Assembly: GCF_900101985.1 (NCBI RefSeq)
Contig: NZ_FNAR01000002.1
Span: 186,001 to 250,000 of the forward strand
DNA length: 64,000 nucleotides
Reading direction: 5' to 3'
From: Bhargavaea beijingensis
GTDB lineage: Bacteria; Bacillota; Bacilli; Bacillales_A; Planococcaceae
Shown here: piece by piece, positions 7,907-17,141 of the stretch
How the letters are laid out: every line of letters begins with the position of its first letter
Position numbering within the stretch: the stretch's first letter is position 1
Program-made: the position numbers and the translations under genes
Notes under the pieces: model-generated
Seen by the model: the letters and a program-made list of their open reading frames with translations, nothing else
Database searches by the model: none
Told to the model about the DNA's origin: nothing

Positions 7907-9043
7907 TCATCGACTTGTCTGTTCGAGTTGGTAAGTATTTAAGATTGCCCGGTGGAGTATTTCGGCTCCATTGATCAGGGCTTCCTGATTAAAGGTCATC
8001 GCAGGGTGGTGTAATCCTGGACCGAGATCACATCCGAGTCCGACCATCGTGGCCTTTAAAGAGGGTTTGTTAACGGAATAATAATGAAAATCGTCGCCTC
8101 CTGGTGTAAGGAGTGGCTCATCAACCTGTTGTTCTCCCAAAACGTCTGCTATGGACTGCCGCATGATACCAACTGCCTCCTGGTGGTTTTCAGCCGCAAC
8201 TATTCCATGAGTGTGGGTGATGTTAATCTCTGTCTTGTAGAAGCTTTGAAGTGAGGAGAGTATCTCTTCAACCTTTCGGGTAAGTTCTTCCATCAACTGG
8301 TTATTCTGAGCTCTTAAATCTAACGAAAATGTTGCATTACCCGGAACAATATTCACATTCTTTCCGCCTGCTTGGAACTGTGTCATTTTCACAGAGTGGG
8401 GAATGCGGGGATCCAAGTGGATTTGGCGAATCATGTTTACAATCTGGACGCCTACTTCGATGGAATTGATATTTAGATGCGGTCTTGCTCCATGTGCATC
8501 ATGTCCTTTGATTTCTCCCACAATCATTTTGGTTGCACCGTGCACAATGACTGGAGTTGCTCTTCCAAGACTCGTTTCTTGTCCGGGTCGAAGGTGAATT
8601 CCAAATAAGTAGTCAACATCATCGATGACTCCCTGTTCAATCATCTTCAATGCTCCGGACCCTTTTTCTTCCGCCGGTTGGAAAATCAATTTTACAGCGA
8701 CTTTGTCTGCCAACTCCGGTTGCTCTCTCAGTTTCCACAACACACCCAAAACCATAGCCATATGGGCATCATGACCGCAAGAATGGTTCGGCTGGAACTT
8801 CCCGTCCACTTCCTGCCATAGGGCATCCATATCTGCTCTTACCGCTACTACCGGCAACCCTTTTTCGAAGTCCCCGAACTTCCCGATAACTCCAGTGCAA
8901 TCTTCGAACGTCGTTACCTCGCAGTCGTTCTCTTCTAATATATCTCTAATATACTTCGTGGTTTCCACTTCTTCCCAACTTATTTCGGGATGCCTGTGAA
9001 GGTACTCAAACGTTTCCTCTACCTGCTTTTTAATCGAAGTCAT
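7907..9043 (-). CDS. M20 family metallopeptidase / N-acyl amino acid amidohydrolase
   Basis: Cytoplasmic zinc hydrolase of the IAA-amidohydrolase / aminoacylase / carboxypeptidase branch. Metal and catalytic motifs are visible as RADMDAL, NHSCGHDAHMAM and FQPAEEKGSGA, and a dimerisation lid is present in the middle. The reading frame has ATGs at 9052 and 9043, both overlapping the end of the rpiR gene, so translation is coupled. Across the divergent promoter lie a peptide importer and a racemase of the N-succinylamino-acid type. Hydrolysis of an imported or racemised N-acyl amino acid or dipeptide is a reasonable inference. Confidence 0.92.
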   Translation of the reverse strand: MTSIKKQVEETFEYLHRHPEISWEEVETTKYIRDILEENDCEVTTFEDCTGVIGKFGDFEKGLPVVAVRADMDALWQEVDGKFQPNHSCGHDAHMAMVLGVLWKLREQPELADKVAVKLIFQPAEEKGSGALKMIEQGVIDDVDYLFGIHLRPGQETSLGRATPVIVHGATKMIVGEIKGHDAHGARPHLNINSIEVGVQIVNMIRQIHLDPRIPHSVKMTQFQAGGKNVNIVPGNATFSLDLRAQNNQLMEELTRKVEEILSSLQSFYKTEINITHTHGIVAAENHQEAVGIMRQSIADVLGEQQVDEPLLTPGGDDFHYYSVNKPSLKATMVGLGCDLGPGLHHPAMTFNQEALINGAEILHRAILNTYQLEQTSR

Positions 9044-9878
9044 AATCGTCATTTTTTCTCTCGCCGTCCTTTATAAAATATTTGAACATGCTAGCGGGAA
9101 TATCTGACTGGTCAACTTGTTTTACGATTTCAGTCAGTACGGAATTTACGATTGATAATATTACGGGGCCTTTCCTCAGCAAAGAGGCATCAGACAGGTT
9201 AATCGAGATCACATGATCAGCGAACTCTATTGCGGGTGATACTCGTGAGTCGGTGATCAAGATTACGGACAGCCCCTTTTTCTTCGCCTCTTCCGCAAAC
9301 CGGATTGTATCCATCGCATATCGATAAAAAGAAAATACAACTACACAGGAATTTTTGGGGGTGATATCGAGCAGTCTCGCATCGATATCCGGGCGATACA
9401 AATAGGCATTTCCGGTTATGTAGTTTAAGTTGAAGAAAAGCCAATAGGCAAAAGCCTGCGATTGATAATAGCCGACGACTATCACACGCTCGCTCTGACT
9501 CATCATTGCTGCAATGGATGATAGGCTATCTGGATCCATGTTCTCAAGGTTAGATTGAAGTATGTGTATATCGTCCTTTACATTTTGAGCAAAAGGATTC
9601 ATCTCGTAGGGTTCTTTTTCCGGTAGGGGTGCTCCTTGATGAAAGTGCATCATTTCTTTTCGTACTTCCTCTTGAAGCTGACTGAACCCCTCGTAGCCGA
9701 TAGAACGGCAAAACCGGATGATCATGGTTTCACTGACACCGATAATTTTTCCGATTTTCTTCGCAGGATGGATCGCAAATGTAATAGGATCATGCAGCAA
9801 ACATTCCGCTACCTTTTTCAATCCTTTACTGAGATCCGAAAAGACAAGTTCGGTTTCCGTGACATACTTTGGCGTCAT
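9030..9878 (-). CDS. MurR/RpiR family transcriptional regulator
   Basis: Regulator with an N-terminal HTH_6 domain (about residues 1-80; AKKIGKIIGVSETMIIRFCRSIGYEGF) and a C-terminal SIS domain (about 125-260) that normally binds a phosphosugar or other small anionic ligand (282 residues). It is divergent from the peptide transporter operon and cotranscribed with the M20 hydrolase. A dyad within the overlapping divergent promoters is the likely operator, so it probably senses a product of this pathway. Confidence 0.93.
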   Translation of the reverse strand: MTPKYVTETELVFSDLSKGLKKVAECLLHDPITFAIHPAKKIGKIIGVSETMIIRFCRSIGYEGFSQLQEEVRKEMMHFHQGAPLPEKEPYEMNPFAQNVKDDIHILQSNLENMDPDSLSSIAAMMSQSERVIVVGYYQSQAFAYWLFFNLNYITGNAYLYRPDIDARLLDITPKNSCVVVFSFYRYAMDTIRFAEEAKKKGLSVILITDSRVSPAIEFADHVISINLSDASLLRKGPVILSIVNSVLTEIVKQVDQSDIPASMFKYFIKDGERKNDDYDFD

Positions 9879-9914
9879 TTCATCACCTTTTTAAAGTTTT
9901 CGCAACATTTTGTA

Positions 9915-9943
9915 TTGAAATGAATTATACACTTCATTATAAT
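9915..9943 (+). promoter_or_regulatory. promoter of the oligopeptide transporter operon with embedded operator dyad
   Basis: TTGAAA (9915-9920) and TATAAT (9938-9943) are spaced 17 bp. The dyad AATGAA-N8-TTCATT (9919-9938) fills the spacer, which fits repression by the adjacent RpiR protein. Confidence 0.78.
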
Positions 9944-9952
9944 TCTTAACAA
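9924..9952 (-). promoter_or_regulatory. divergent promoter of the rpiR-M20 unit
   Basis: On the minus strand TTGTTA (9952-9947) and TATAAT (9929-9924) are 17 bp apart. This promoter overlaps the plus-strand promoter and shares the same dyad, so one bound protein could control both directions. Confidence 0.72.
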
Positions 9953-10009
9953 GTGATAATATTCTAATGATTTTGGATATTATCAGCGAAAACTAAAGGG
10001 GTGGAAAGT

Positions 10010-11587
10010 GTGAAGGGTAAATCGAAAATTGTCGGGCTGCTGCTGCTTATGCTGGTCTTGTTTCTCGCAGCTTGTAATGGAGATTCCGAACCGGAAGTCG
10101 AGGGCTCGGAACAAGGGAGTGGAGGGGAAGTCAAGACCGGGGGAACTTTGGAAGTGGCATATCCTACACAACCGCAGACATTAGATCCGCATGGAACTAC
10201 TGCTGAAGCAACTAGGGATGCGGCAAAAGTGATTTACGAGGGCCTCGTTACCATTAACGAAAATTATGAGGTCATTCCGCAGTTGGCTGATTCATTTGAG
10301 GTAAGTGACGATAATAAAAAAGTTACTTTCAAATTGCGAGAGGGTGTCCTATTCCACAATGGAGAAGAAATGACCTCTGCTGATGTCGTTGCATCGATGC
10401 AGAAGTGGGCAAAGAGCAAACCGGAACTTGGAGAACATGAATGGGTGGCAGCCGATGACTACACGGTGGAACTCAATCTGTCTAATCCCTCTTCTCTGAT
10501 CATGCACTTCTTGGCTGATGTTGGTAATCTTGCGGCAATCATGCCTAAGGAAGTAGCAGAATCTGCAGATGCGACCGGAGCAAAAGAATATATCGGAACT
10601 GGTCCATTCCAATTCGTTGAATGGAAGCAAGACGAAGTCATCCAGTTCAAGAAGTTTGAAGACTACGTAGCAGATGAAGATGCCACGGATGGTCTTGGTG
10701 GCAAAAAGGAAGCGTTTGTCGATTCGATCAATTGGAGGTTCGTACCAGATGCTTCTACTCGTGTAAATGGTCTGATGAGCGGTCAATATCACTTCGCGCA
10801 CATGCTGAGCTACGACTCGATTCCTCAGGTGGAAGGCAATCCGCAAGTTGAAGTGGATGTATGGCCATATGGAATTGAAGGGCTTGTCTTTAATAAAAAA
10901 GAAGGGCTGTTCACGGATGTAAAGGCTCGCCAGGCCGTTAACTATGCACTGGACATGGAAGTCATTATGAGCTCTGCGTTCACAGGAGAGGATTACTATG
11001 ACTTGGATCCAAGTCTATTCCTTGAAAGCCAAGTTGACTGGTACACAGATACAGGTAAGGAAAACTACAACCAAAAGGATGTAGACAAAGCGAAACAATT
11101 ACTCGAAGAATCAGGTTATAACGGAGAAGAAATTGTGATTCTCACGAGCCGTGACTATGAACACCATTACAACGCAGCGGTTGCAACTCAGCAACAATTA
11201 GAGGAAATCGGAATGAATGTAAAGCTGGATGTTTATGACTGGCCGACTCTTCTGGAACGCCGCAATGATCCGTCCGCCTACAATATTTTCTATACAGGGT
11301 TCTCGACAACGTTCACCCCTCATCAGTTTGTATTCCTTGATTCCGCAACAGAATGGCCGGGCTGGACAAATAACCCTGATATCGACCGTTTGCTGGATGA
11401 AATTAACGTTGCTGCTTCCCAAGACGAAGCAAAAGAACTTTATGCACAACTGCAACAGCTAATGTGGGAAGATCTGCCGATCATCAACACGGGGACAAAC
11501 TCACGTGTATCCGGCTATTCCAAGGACCTGAGCGGTTATACCAACCTGTCCGGTCCAAACTTCTGGAACGTGTCCATCAACCAATAA
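10010..11587 (+). CDS. peptide ABC transporter substrate-binding lipoprotein (SBP family 5)
   Basis: Extracellular receptor of an Opp/Dpp-type importer. The signal peptide ends in the lipobox LAAC, followed by an acidic linker and the family 5 fold (TLDPHGTTAEATRDAAKVIYEGL). The frame is open from GTG 10001, but AAAGGGG lies best for the GTG at 10010 (protein MKGKSKIVG). It is the first gene of the plus-strand operon, and a hairpin follows it that may keep its transcript abundant relative to the permeases. The substrate is probably a peptide or N-acyl amino acid, inferred from neighbours. Confidence 0.93.
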   Translation: MKGKSKIVGLLLLMLVLFLAACNGDSEPEVEGSEQGSGGEVKTGGTLEVAYPTQPQTLDPHGTTAEATRDAAKVIYEGLVTINENYEVIPQLADSFEVSDDNKKVTFKLREGVLFHNGEEMTSADVVASMQKWAKSKPELGEHEWVAADDYTVELNLSNPSSLIMHFLADVGNLAAIMPKEVAESADATGAKEYIGTGPFQFVEWKQDEVIQFKKFEDYVADEDATDGLGGKKEAFVDSINWRFVPDASTRVNGLMSGQYHFAHMLSYDSIPQVEGNPQVEVDVWPYGIEGLVFNKKEGLFTDVKARQAVNYALDMEVIMSSAFTGEDYYDLDPSLFLESQVDWYTDTGKENYNQKDVDKAKQLLEESGYNGEEIVILTSRDYEHHYNAAVATQQQLEEIGMNVKLDVYDWPTLLERRNDPSAYNIFYTGFSTTFTPHQFVFLDSATEWPGWTNNPDIDRLLDEINVAASQDEAKELYAQLQQLMWEDLPIINTGTNSRVSGYSKDLSGYTNLSGPNFWNVSINQ

Positions 11588-11600
11588 GTTCTGTTCATCT

Positions 11601-11622
11601 CCCCTATATGACTATATAGGGG
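11601..11622 (+). terminator. intercistronic hairpin
   Basis: CCCCTATAT-gact-ATATAGGGG is a perfect 9-bp stem between the binding protein and the permease gene, without a strong T-run. It is more likely an mRNA-stabilising or partial attenuating structure than a full stop. Confidence 0.55.
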
Positions 11623-11666
11623 AATGATGATTTTACTTGATTCCAACTCAGAAGAGGGGAGTAACT

Positions 11667-12617
11667 TTGAAGGCATATATACTCAAACGTCTGCTATCGA
11701 TGATTCCGGTTCTCCTCATCGTCGCGATCTTTGTATTTTTCCTGATTCATATGATACCCGGTGACCCAGCTGCAGTGATGTTAGGTCCTGAGGCCACACC
11801 TGAAGAAGTGGAGAGCCTTAAAGAAGAACTGGGGTTGAACCTTCCGATTTATCAACAGTTTTTCGAATGGTCTCTTCATGCTCTACAAGGAGATCTCGGT
11901 AACTCACTTTATATGAACCAGCCTGTTCTTGATGCCTTCATCGGTCATTTGGGCCCCACGTTATCACTTGCATTGCTTGCTCAAGGGGTGTCCATTTTTC
12001 TGGCAATCCCGATTGGTGTTCTGGCGGCAAGAAAACGGGGCACTGGCGTCGACCGGACCTTTATGATTATCGCCATGCTCGGAATGTCCATCCCCAGTTT
12101 CCTGCTTGCATTATTGCTGATGCTAGTATTCGGCGTTCAGCTGAATTGGTTGCCAGTTGCAGGATACTCGTCACTGGGTGAAGGACTGTGGGAGCATTTA
12201 AAGTATCTGATTCTGCCGGCAATCTCACTCGGTACGATACAGGCGGCAGTCATTGCCAGGATGACCCGGTCTTCTATGATCGACATTTTGAGCATGAATT
12301 TTATCAAAACAGCCAAAGCAAAAGGGCTCAAACAAAAAGTGGTGATCTACAAGCATGCCTTTAGAAATGCGTTGATTCCGATTCTGACCATTTTGGGAGA
12401 AACATTTGGTGCATTGATTACCGGAGCGGTTGTGACTGAAACCGTGTTCAACCTGCCGGGAATTGGTCAACTGGTGATCAACGCGATTACCAGAAGAGAC
12501 TATGCGGTCATCCAAGGAACGATTCTGTTGATCGCGGTCACTTATCTTTTCTTGAACCTGATCATTGACCTGCTCTATGGCCTTGTCGATCCGCGGGTCC
12601 GACTAAACCGTAAATAG
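11667..12617 (+). CDS. oligopeptide/dipeptide ABC transporter permease (DppB/OppB type)
   Basis: Inner-membrane channel subunit. The N-terminus MKAYILKRLLSMIPVLLIV is typical of DppB, followed by the conserved MIPGDPA and the cytoplasmic loop with ARMTRSSMIDILSMNFIKTAKAKG. The start is TTG at 11667 behind AGAGGGGAG; an ATG upstream lacks a ribosome binding site. It pairs with the DppC-type permease next to it. Confidence 0.92.
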   Translation: MKAYILKRLLSMIPVLLIVAIFVFFLIHMIPGDPAAVMLGPEATPEEVESLKEELGLNLPIYQQFFEWSLHALQGDLGNSLYMNQPVLDAFIGHLGPTLSLALLAQGVSIFLAIPIGVLAARKRGTGVDRTFMIIAMLGMSIPSFLLALLLMLVFGVQLNWLPVAGYSSLGEGLWEHLKYLILPAISLGTIQAAVIARMTRSSMIDILSMNFIKTAKAKGLKQKVVIYKHAFRNALIPILTILGETFGALITGAVVTETVFNLPGIGQLVINAITRRDYAVIQGTILLIAVTYLFLNLIIDLLYGLVDPRVRLNRK

Positions 12618-12633
12618 ATAGGAGGGGTTGGCA

Positions 12634-13542
12634 TTGGAAGTAGCAAAGCCTATCCAACAAAATCGACTTGCTGCACTTGAAAAAGACATAAAAAAGGAAC
12701 GGCGCCAGTTGGCTGTTAAACGCTTCTTTTCAAATAAAACTGTTTTGGCCGGTTCCATCATGCTGATTTTTCTGACACTGTTTGCATTTATCGGGCCACT
12801 GATCAGCCAGTTTACCCCTCTGCAGATTGACCCTGCCAATCGTTTGGCAAAGCCTTCTTCCGAGCATTGGTTTGGAACAGATAACTTTGGAAGAGACTTA
12901 TTCAGCCGGGTGGCACATGGAGCACAAGTCTCTATGGGGGTGGGTCTCTCCGTAGCCGTTTTGACAGCAGTGATCGGTATGGTGATCGGCCTCTATGCTG
13001 CGTATTACTCGACGCTTGACCATATTCTGATGCGCGTCAGTGACGCACTGATGGCATTCCCGGATATTCTGCTGGCAATCGCCATCATGGCTGTTTTGGG
13101 GCCACAGCCAGTCAATGTAGTGATTGCAGTGACACTCGCAAAAATTCCGGTGGTCGCAAGGATTGTCCGTTCGTCGGCTTTAGTCATCAAGGAACAGACT
13201 TATATTGAAGCGATGAGGGCGCAAGGGGCAAGTTCCTGGAGGATCATTTGGAGGCATATCCTTCCCAATACGGTGTCGCCTTTGATTGTGCAGGTAACGT
13301 ACGTCTTTGCCATTGCAATTATTCTTGAGGCGGCACTCAGTTTCCTTGGAGCAGGTGTTCCGGCTCCAGATCCAAGCTGGGGAAATATCCTGTATGACGG
13401 CAAAATCGTAATCTATAACGCATGGTGGATGACTGTATTCCCGGGTGCCTTTATTGTGATGGCTGTATTGGCACTGAATCTCTTCGGCGACGGGCTTCGT
13501 GATCTGTTGGATCCTCATTCTAATAAAGCATTGAAGGAGTAA
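12634..13542 (+). CDS. oligopeptide/dipeptide ABC transporter permease (DppC/OppC type)
   Basis: Second channel subunit with the OppC N-terminal segment, the FGTDNFGRDLFSRVAHGA motif and the EAMRAQGASSWRIIWRHILPN ATPase-docking loop. AGGAGGGG fits the TTG at 12634 (MEVAKPIQQ), whereas the TTG at 12628 lies too close to it. It ends in a short cytoplasmic tail 40 bases before the first ATPase gene. Confidence 0.92.
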   Translation: MEVAKPIQQNRLAALEKDIKKERRQLAVKRFFSNKTVLAGSIMLIFLTLFAFIGPLISQFTPLQIDPANRLAKPSSEHWFGTDNFGRDLFSRVAHGAQVSMGVGLSVAVLTAVIGMVIGLYAAYYSTLDHILMRVSDALMAFPDILLAIAIMAVLGPQPVNVVIAVTLAKIPVVARIVRSSALVIKEQTYIEAMRAQGASSWRIIWRHILPNTVSPLIVQVTYVFAIAIILEAALSFLGAGVPAPDPSWGNILYDGKIVIYNAWWMTVFPGAFIVMAVLALNLFGDGLRDLLDPHSNKALKE

Positions 13543-13585
13543 GGAACATAAGCGTTCAAACCATTCAAGACAGGGGGGATGAGTG

Positions 13586-14605
13586 ATGGAGGATTGCCCA
13601 TTGCTGGAAGTGAAGGAGTTGAGGACCCGCTTTTCTTCTGAAAAGGGAACAATCACAGCCGTGGATGGGGTGACGTTCAGGGTGGATCATGGTGAAACCT
13701 TAGGAGTCGTCGGGGAGTCCGGATGCGGAAAGAGTGTGACAGCTGAATCAATCATGCGATTATTGAACGAAAAATCGACGAGATACGATGGAGAGATAAA
13801 TTTCAAAGGCCGGAACTTGCTGTCACTGCCTGAGAAAAAAATGCTAGACATCCGAGGAAATGAAATATCGATGATTTTCCAGGATGCCATGACGTCACTA
13901 AATCCCGTCTTTACGATTGGTGATCAGATAGCGGAGTCTATTATTGTCCACCAAAATCTCGGAAAAAGAGAAGCAATGGAGAAGGCAGTGGAAATGCTTC
14001 GTCTGACGGGCATCCCTTCTCCGGAAAAAAGAGTACACGAATACCCTCACGAAATATCCGGCGGTATGCGTCAGCGTGTCATGATTGCAATGGCGCTTTC
14101 CTGCAAGCCTAGCCTGCTCATCGCCGACGAGCCGACGACAGCCCTGGATGTAACGATACAGGCTCAGATATTGGAAGTGATCAATGACCTCAAAGAGGAA
14201 CTGAACATGGGAGTGATGATGATTACCCACGATTTGGGGGTCGTTGCTGAAGTTTGCACCCGTGTAGCCGTGATGTACCTTGGACAGGTGATCGAAGAGT
14301 CCGATGTCGATACGCTGTTCGACAGCCCACGGCATCCGTATACAAGGGGACTGCTAAAATCCATTCCGACAATAACGGGAGATCGATCGCAAAAACTGCA
14401 CACGATTCAGGGGGTTGTTCCTGCACTTGATAATATCCCGAAAGGCTGCCGGTTTGCACCAAGGTGTCCGTATGCGACAGACCAATGCATCAGCGAATCA
14501 CCATTACTTGAAGCCCTTGAGAACGGGCAGAAGATCAGGTGCTGGCATCACGAAGAAATTATGAAACGGGAGGGCGTGACTGATGTTATTACAACAGCAA
14601 CTTGA
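13586..14605 (+). CDS. oligopeptide ABC transporter ATP-binding protein (OppD/DppD type)
   Basis: ATPase with Walker [10 protein letters not shown], signature ISGGMRQR and Walker B LLIADEPTTALD. Its C-terminal oligo_HPY region carries a CRFAPRCPYATDQC cysteine cluster that in OppD/DppD proteins can hold an iron-sulfur cluster. The start is ATG 13586, or GTG 13583, behind a G-rich ribosome binding site. Its end overlaps the start of the OppF-type gene by 23 bases. Confidence 0.93.
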   Translation: MEDCPLLEVKELRTRFSSEKGTITAVDGVTFRVDHGETLGVVGESGCGKSVTAESIMRLLNEKSTRYDGEINFKGRNLLSLPEKKMLDIRGNEISMIFQDAMTSLNPVFTIGDQIAESIIVHQNLGKREAMEKAVEMLRLTGIPSPEKRVHEYPHEISGGMRQRVMIAMALSCKPSLLIADEPTTALDVTIQAQILEVINDLKEELNMGVMMITHDLGVVAEVCTRVAVMYLGQVIEESDVDTLFDSPRHPYTRGLLKSIPTITGDRSQKLHTIQGVVPALDNIPKGCRFAPRCPYATDQCISESPLLEALENGQKIRCWHHEEIMKREGVTDVITTAT

Positions 14606-15596
14606 TGGAGATAAACCAGAGCAAAAAGACTCGTGCGCCCCCTTGCTGCAGGTAAGGAACCTTAAGAAGTATTTTCCGATTACTTCTCCATTCGGACGTT
14701 TAAAAGGACATGTAAAAGCAGTTGAAAGTGTGAATTTTGATTTGTACGAGAAGGGGACACTGGGTCTCGTTGGAGAGTCCGGATGCGGAAAAAGCACAAC
14801 CGGCCGATCCATTCTCAGATTGATTGAGCCGACAGAGGGCTCCGTGAATTATAGGGGGAAAGAACTTCTTCAGCTGAATCAGAGTGAATTCAAAGGGTTC
14901 CGCAAAGACATGCAGATGGTTTTTCAAGATCCACATTCTTCTCTTAACCCTAAGAAGAGAATCGGTGAATTGATTGAGGAACCAATGGAAATTCATAAAA
15001 TCGGAACAAAAGCCGAACGAATGGAGCGGGCCATGGATCTCCTTAAACGGACCGGCATCCGCGAAGACCAGTACTTTCGGTTCCCGCATGAATTTTCGGG
15101 GGGTCAACGCCAACGGATCGGCATTGCCAGAGCTCTGGCGGTAGACCCCTCCATCATCGTTTTGGATGAACCTGTCTCGGCCCTGGATGTGTCAATCCAG
15201 TCCCAGGTGCTGAACCTTCTGGAAGAGATACAGGACGAATTCAAACTGGCTTATCTGTTTATCTCCCATGACCTCAGCGTTGTCCGGCATACCGCCGATG
15301 AAATCGGTGTCATGTACCTTGGACACATGGTTGAGAAGGCGCCGACAGATGATTTGTTTGCAAATCCATTACATCCGTATACAAAAGCCTTGTTATCGGC
15401 AATACCCATCCCGGACAGGAAACAGAGGAGAGAACGAATCATCATCAAGGGAGACGTTCCGTCACCGATTGATCCTCCTACGGGGTGTGTATTCCACACG
15501 AGGTGTCCGTTTGTCATGGACCAATGCAAGACCATTAAGCCAGAGATGCTGCAGCAATCTGACGGTCATCAGGTTGCTTGCCATCTATATAATTAA
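14583..15596 (+). CDS. oligopeptide ABC transporter ATP-binding protein (OppF/DppF type)
   Basis: Partner ATPase (337 residues) with Walker [10 protein letters not shown], signature FSGGQRQR, Walker [13 protein letters not shown] and the C-terminal [14 protein letters not shown] cluster. GGGAGGG is positioned for the ATG at 14583, inside the end of the preceding gene. It completes the five-gene importer. Confidence 0.94.
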   Translation: MLLQQQLDGDKPEQKDSCAPLLQVRNLKKYFPITSPFGRLKGHVKAVESVNFDLYEKGTLGLVGESGCGKSTTGRSILRLIEPTEGSVNYRGKELLQLNQSEFKGFRKDMQMVFQDPHSSLNPKKRIGELIEEPMEIHKIGTKAERMERAMDLLKRTGIREDQYFRFPHEFSGGQRQRIGIARALAVDPSIIVLDEPVSALDVSIQSQVLNLLEEIQDEFKLAYLFISHDLSVVRHTADEIGVMYLGHMVEKAPTDDLFANPLHPYTKALLSAIPIPDRKQRRERIIIKGDVPSPIDPPTGCVFHTRCPFVMDQCKTIKPEMLQQSDGHQVACHLYN

Positions 15597-15610
15597 AGGG
15601 GATGAGCCGG

Positions 15611-16735
15611 ATGAAAATTGAAAAAATCGTATTGAGACGTATGCAACTGGAACTGAAGGAACCTTTCCAGACAAGTTTTGGTACACAGAAAGAACGAGAA
15701 TTTTTTATTGTAGAAGCCTATAGCAAAGATCATGTAGGCTATGGGGAATGCGTGGTCAATTCCCGCCCGCTCTATAGTGAGGAAACCGTTAAGACGGCAT
15801 GGCATATTGCGGAAGACTTCTTGATTCCGGCGCTATACAGCAAGGGAGAGATCAATCACCCGGATGAAGTCAGTGAAATCTTCAAGCCGTTTCGAAGGAA
15901 CAATATGGCGAAGTCTGCAATTGAAGGTGCAGTTTGGGATCTGTATGCAAAAGAAAACAACATCTCTCTTGCTGAAGCCCTTGGCGGTACCAAAAAACAG
16001 ATTGAGGTTGGCATCAGCATAGGTATTCAGGAATCTCCAGAGAAACTTATTGAAACAGTCGAGAAGTATCGCTCAGAAGGATACAAACGAATGAAAATCA
16101 AAATCAAGCCTGGAACCGACATCGAAATGTTAAGCGAAGTCCGGAAAAAGTACCCGAATATCGCCATGATGGCTGATGGAAACTCCGCCTATACACTGGA
16201 TGATGTTGAGCTCCTTAAAGAACTGGACGCTTTGAACCTCACCATGATCGAGCAGCCGCTGGCACACGACGATATTATTGATCACGCTACACTACAAGCA
16301 CAAATCAAGACACCGGTCTGCCTGGATGAAAGCATCCACTCTCTGGAAGATGCAAAAAAGGCAATTAAATTGGGTAGCTGTAAAATCATTAATATTAAAA
16401 TTGGGCGGGTTGGCGGCCTGACAGAAGCAAAGAAGATCCATGATTATTGTGCTGAACAGAACATTCCGGTCTGGTGCGGAGGAATGCTGGAGTCGGGAAT
16501 TGGTCGCGCGCACAACATTGCGATTACGACACTTTCCAATTTTACTTTGCCTGGAGATACAGCAGCGTCGTCAAGGTATTGGGCGGAAGACATCATTAAT
16601 CCTGAAGTTGTGGTAACGGACGGAGTAATTATTGTTCCTGATCAGCCGGGCATCGGCTATGAGCCGGTGGTAGAGCTATTAGACAAATACACTTTGGAAC
16701 TCAAAGAATATGAGAACGAGGCTTTGACAGTTTAA
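15611..16735 (+). CDS. enolase-superfamily racemase, N-succinylamino-acid racemase / o-succinylbenzoate synthase type
   Basis: Enzyme of the MLE / OSBS-NSAR group (374 residues from this start). The catalytic lysine pair is in RMKIKIK, the metal ligands in MMADGN, MIEQPLA and CLDESI, and the second-side lysine in [10 protein letters not shown], so racemisation chemistry is intact. The ATG at 15611 sits about 7 bases after AAAGGGGATG; an ATG at 15602 is too close. No menaquinone genes are nearby. The partners are a peptide importer and an M20 hydrolase, so interconversion of N-acyl D/L amino acids before deacylation is more likely than OSBS activity. This role is inferred. Confidence 0.88.
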   Translation: MKIEKIVLRRMQLELKEPFQTSFGTQKEREFFIVEAYSKDHVGYGECVVNSRPLYSEETVKTAWHIAEDFLIPALYSKGEINHPDEVSEIFKPFRRNNMAKSAIEGAVWDLYAKENNISLAEALGGTKKQIEVGISIGIQESPEKLIETVEKYRSEGYKRMKIKIKPGTDIEMLSEVRKKYPNIAMMADGNSAYTLDDVELLKELDALNLTMIEQPLAHDDIIDHATLQAQIKTPVCLDESIHSLEDAKKAIKLGSCKIINIKIGRVGGLTEAKKIHDYCAEQNIPVWCGGMLESGIGRAHNIAITTLSNFTLPGDTAASSRYWAEDIINPEVVVTDGVIIVPDQPGIGYEPVVELLDKYTLELKEYENEALTV

Positions 16736-16842
16736 GTGATTGTTCCGTGTAGCATTGGCGCAGTGATAATGGGAGCTCTGGGCCAATGAGAGCTTTGATT
16801 CGTGCTAAGATTAGGCTTTATGAAGGGTAATGTTAAGTGGAA

Positions 16843-16878
16843 GCGGGGCTGCCTGGTGGGCAGCCCCGCTTCATTTTG
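16843..16878 (+). terminator. terminator of the opp/racemase operon
   Basis: GCGGGGCTGCC-loop-GGCAGCCCCGC followed by TTCATTTT, about 110 bases after the racemase stop. Confidence 0.82.
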
Positions 16879-16896
16879 GAGTAAAACTCCGCGTTG

Positions 16897-17084
16897 GTTT
16901 CGTCATTCATCCGTTCAATCTCGTCATTGGACGGAAAAGTCTCGTCATTGGCGAGGAAAGTTTCGTCATTCGCCCCTGATAAGAGGGCGAATGACGAAAC
17001 TGAGCCCGTGAATGACGAAACCGGAGGACGGAATGATGAAACTGAGCCCGTGAATGACGAAACTGGTGCAGCGAATGGCGAAAT
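16897..17084. repeat. 21-bp-period repeat array A2 (GTTTCGTCATTCG family, inverted arms)
   Basis: Four forward units begin at 16897, 16918, 16939 and 16960. Five reverse-complement units begin at 16988, 17009, 17030, 17051 and 17072. All steps are 21 bp except the 28-bp step across the centre, exactly as in A1 and A3. It sits between two terminators of convergent genes. The open frames across it are heptapeptide repeats without a ribosome binding site and were not called. Confidence 0.92.
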
Positions 17085-17097
17085 CGGAAGGCATCAT

Positions 17098-17130
17098 AAA
17101 AACAGGGCCGCCTCGGTGGCAGCCCTGTTC
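17098..17130 (-). terminator. terminator of the GDPD gene
   Basis: On the minus strand AACAGGGCTGCC-loop-GGCGGCCCTGTTTTTAT, 12 bases after the stop codon. Confidence 0.82.
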
Positions 17131-17141
17131 CCATCCGCACG

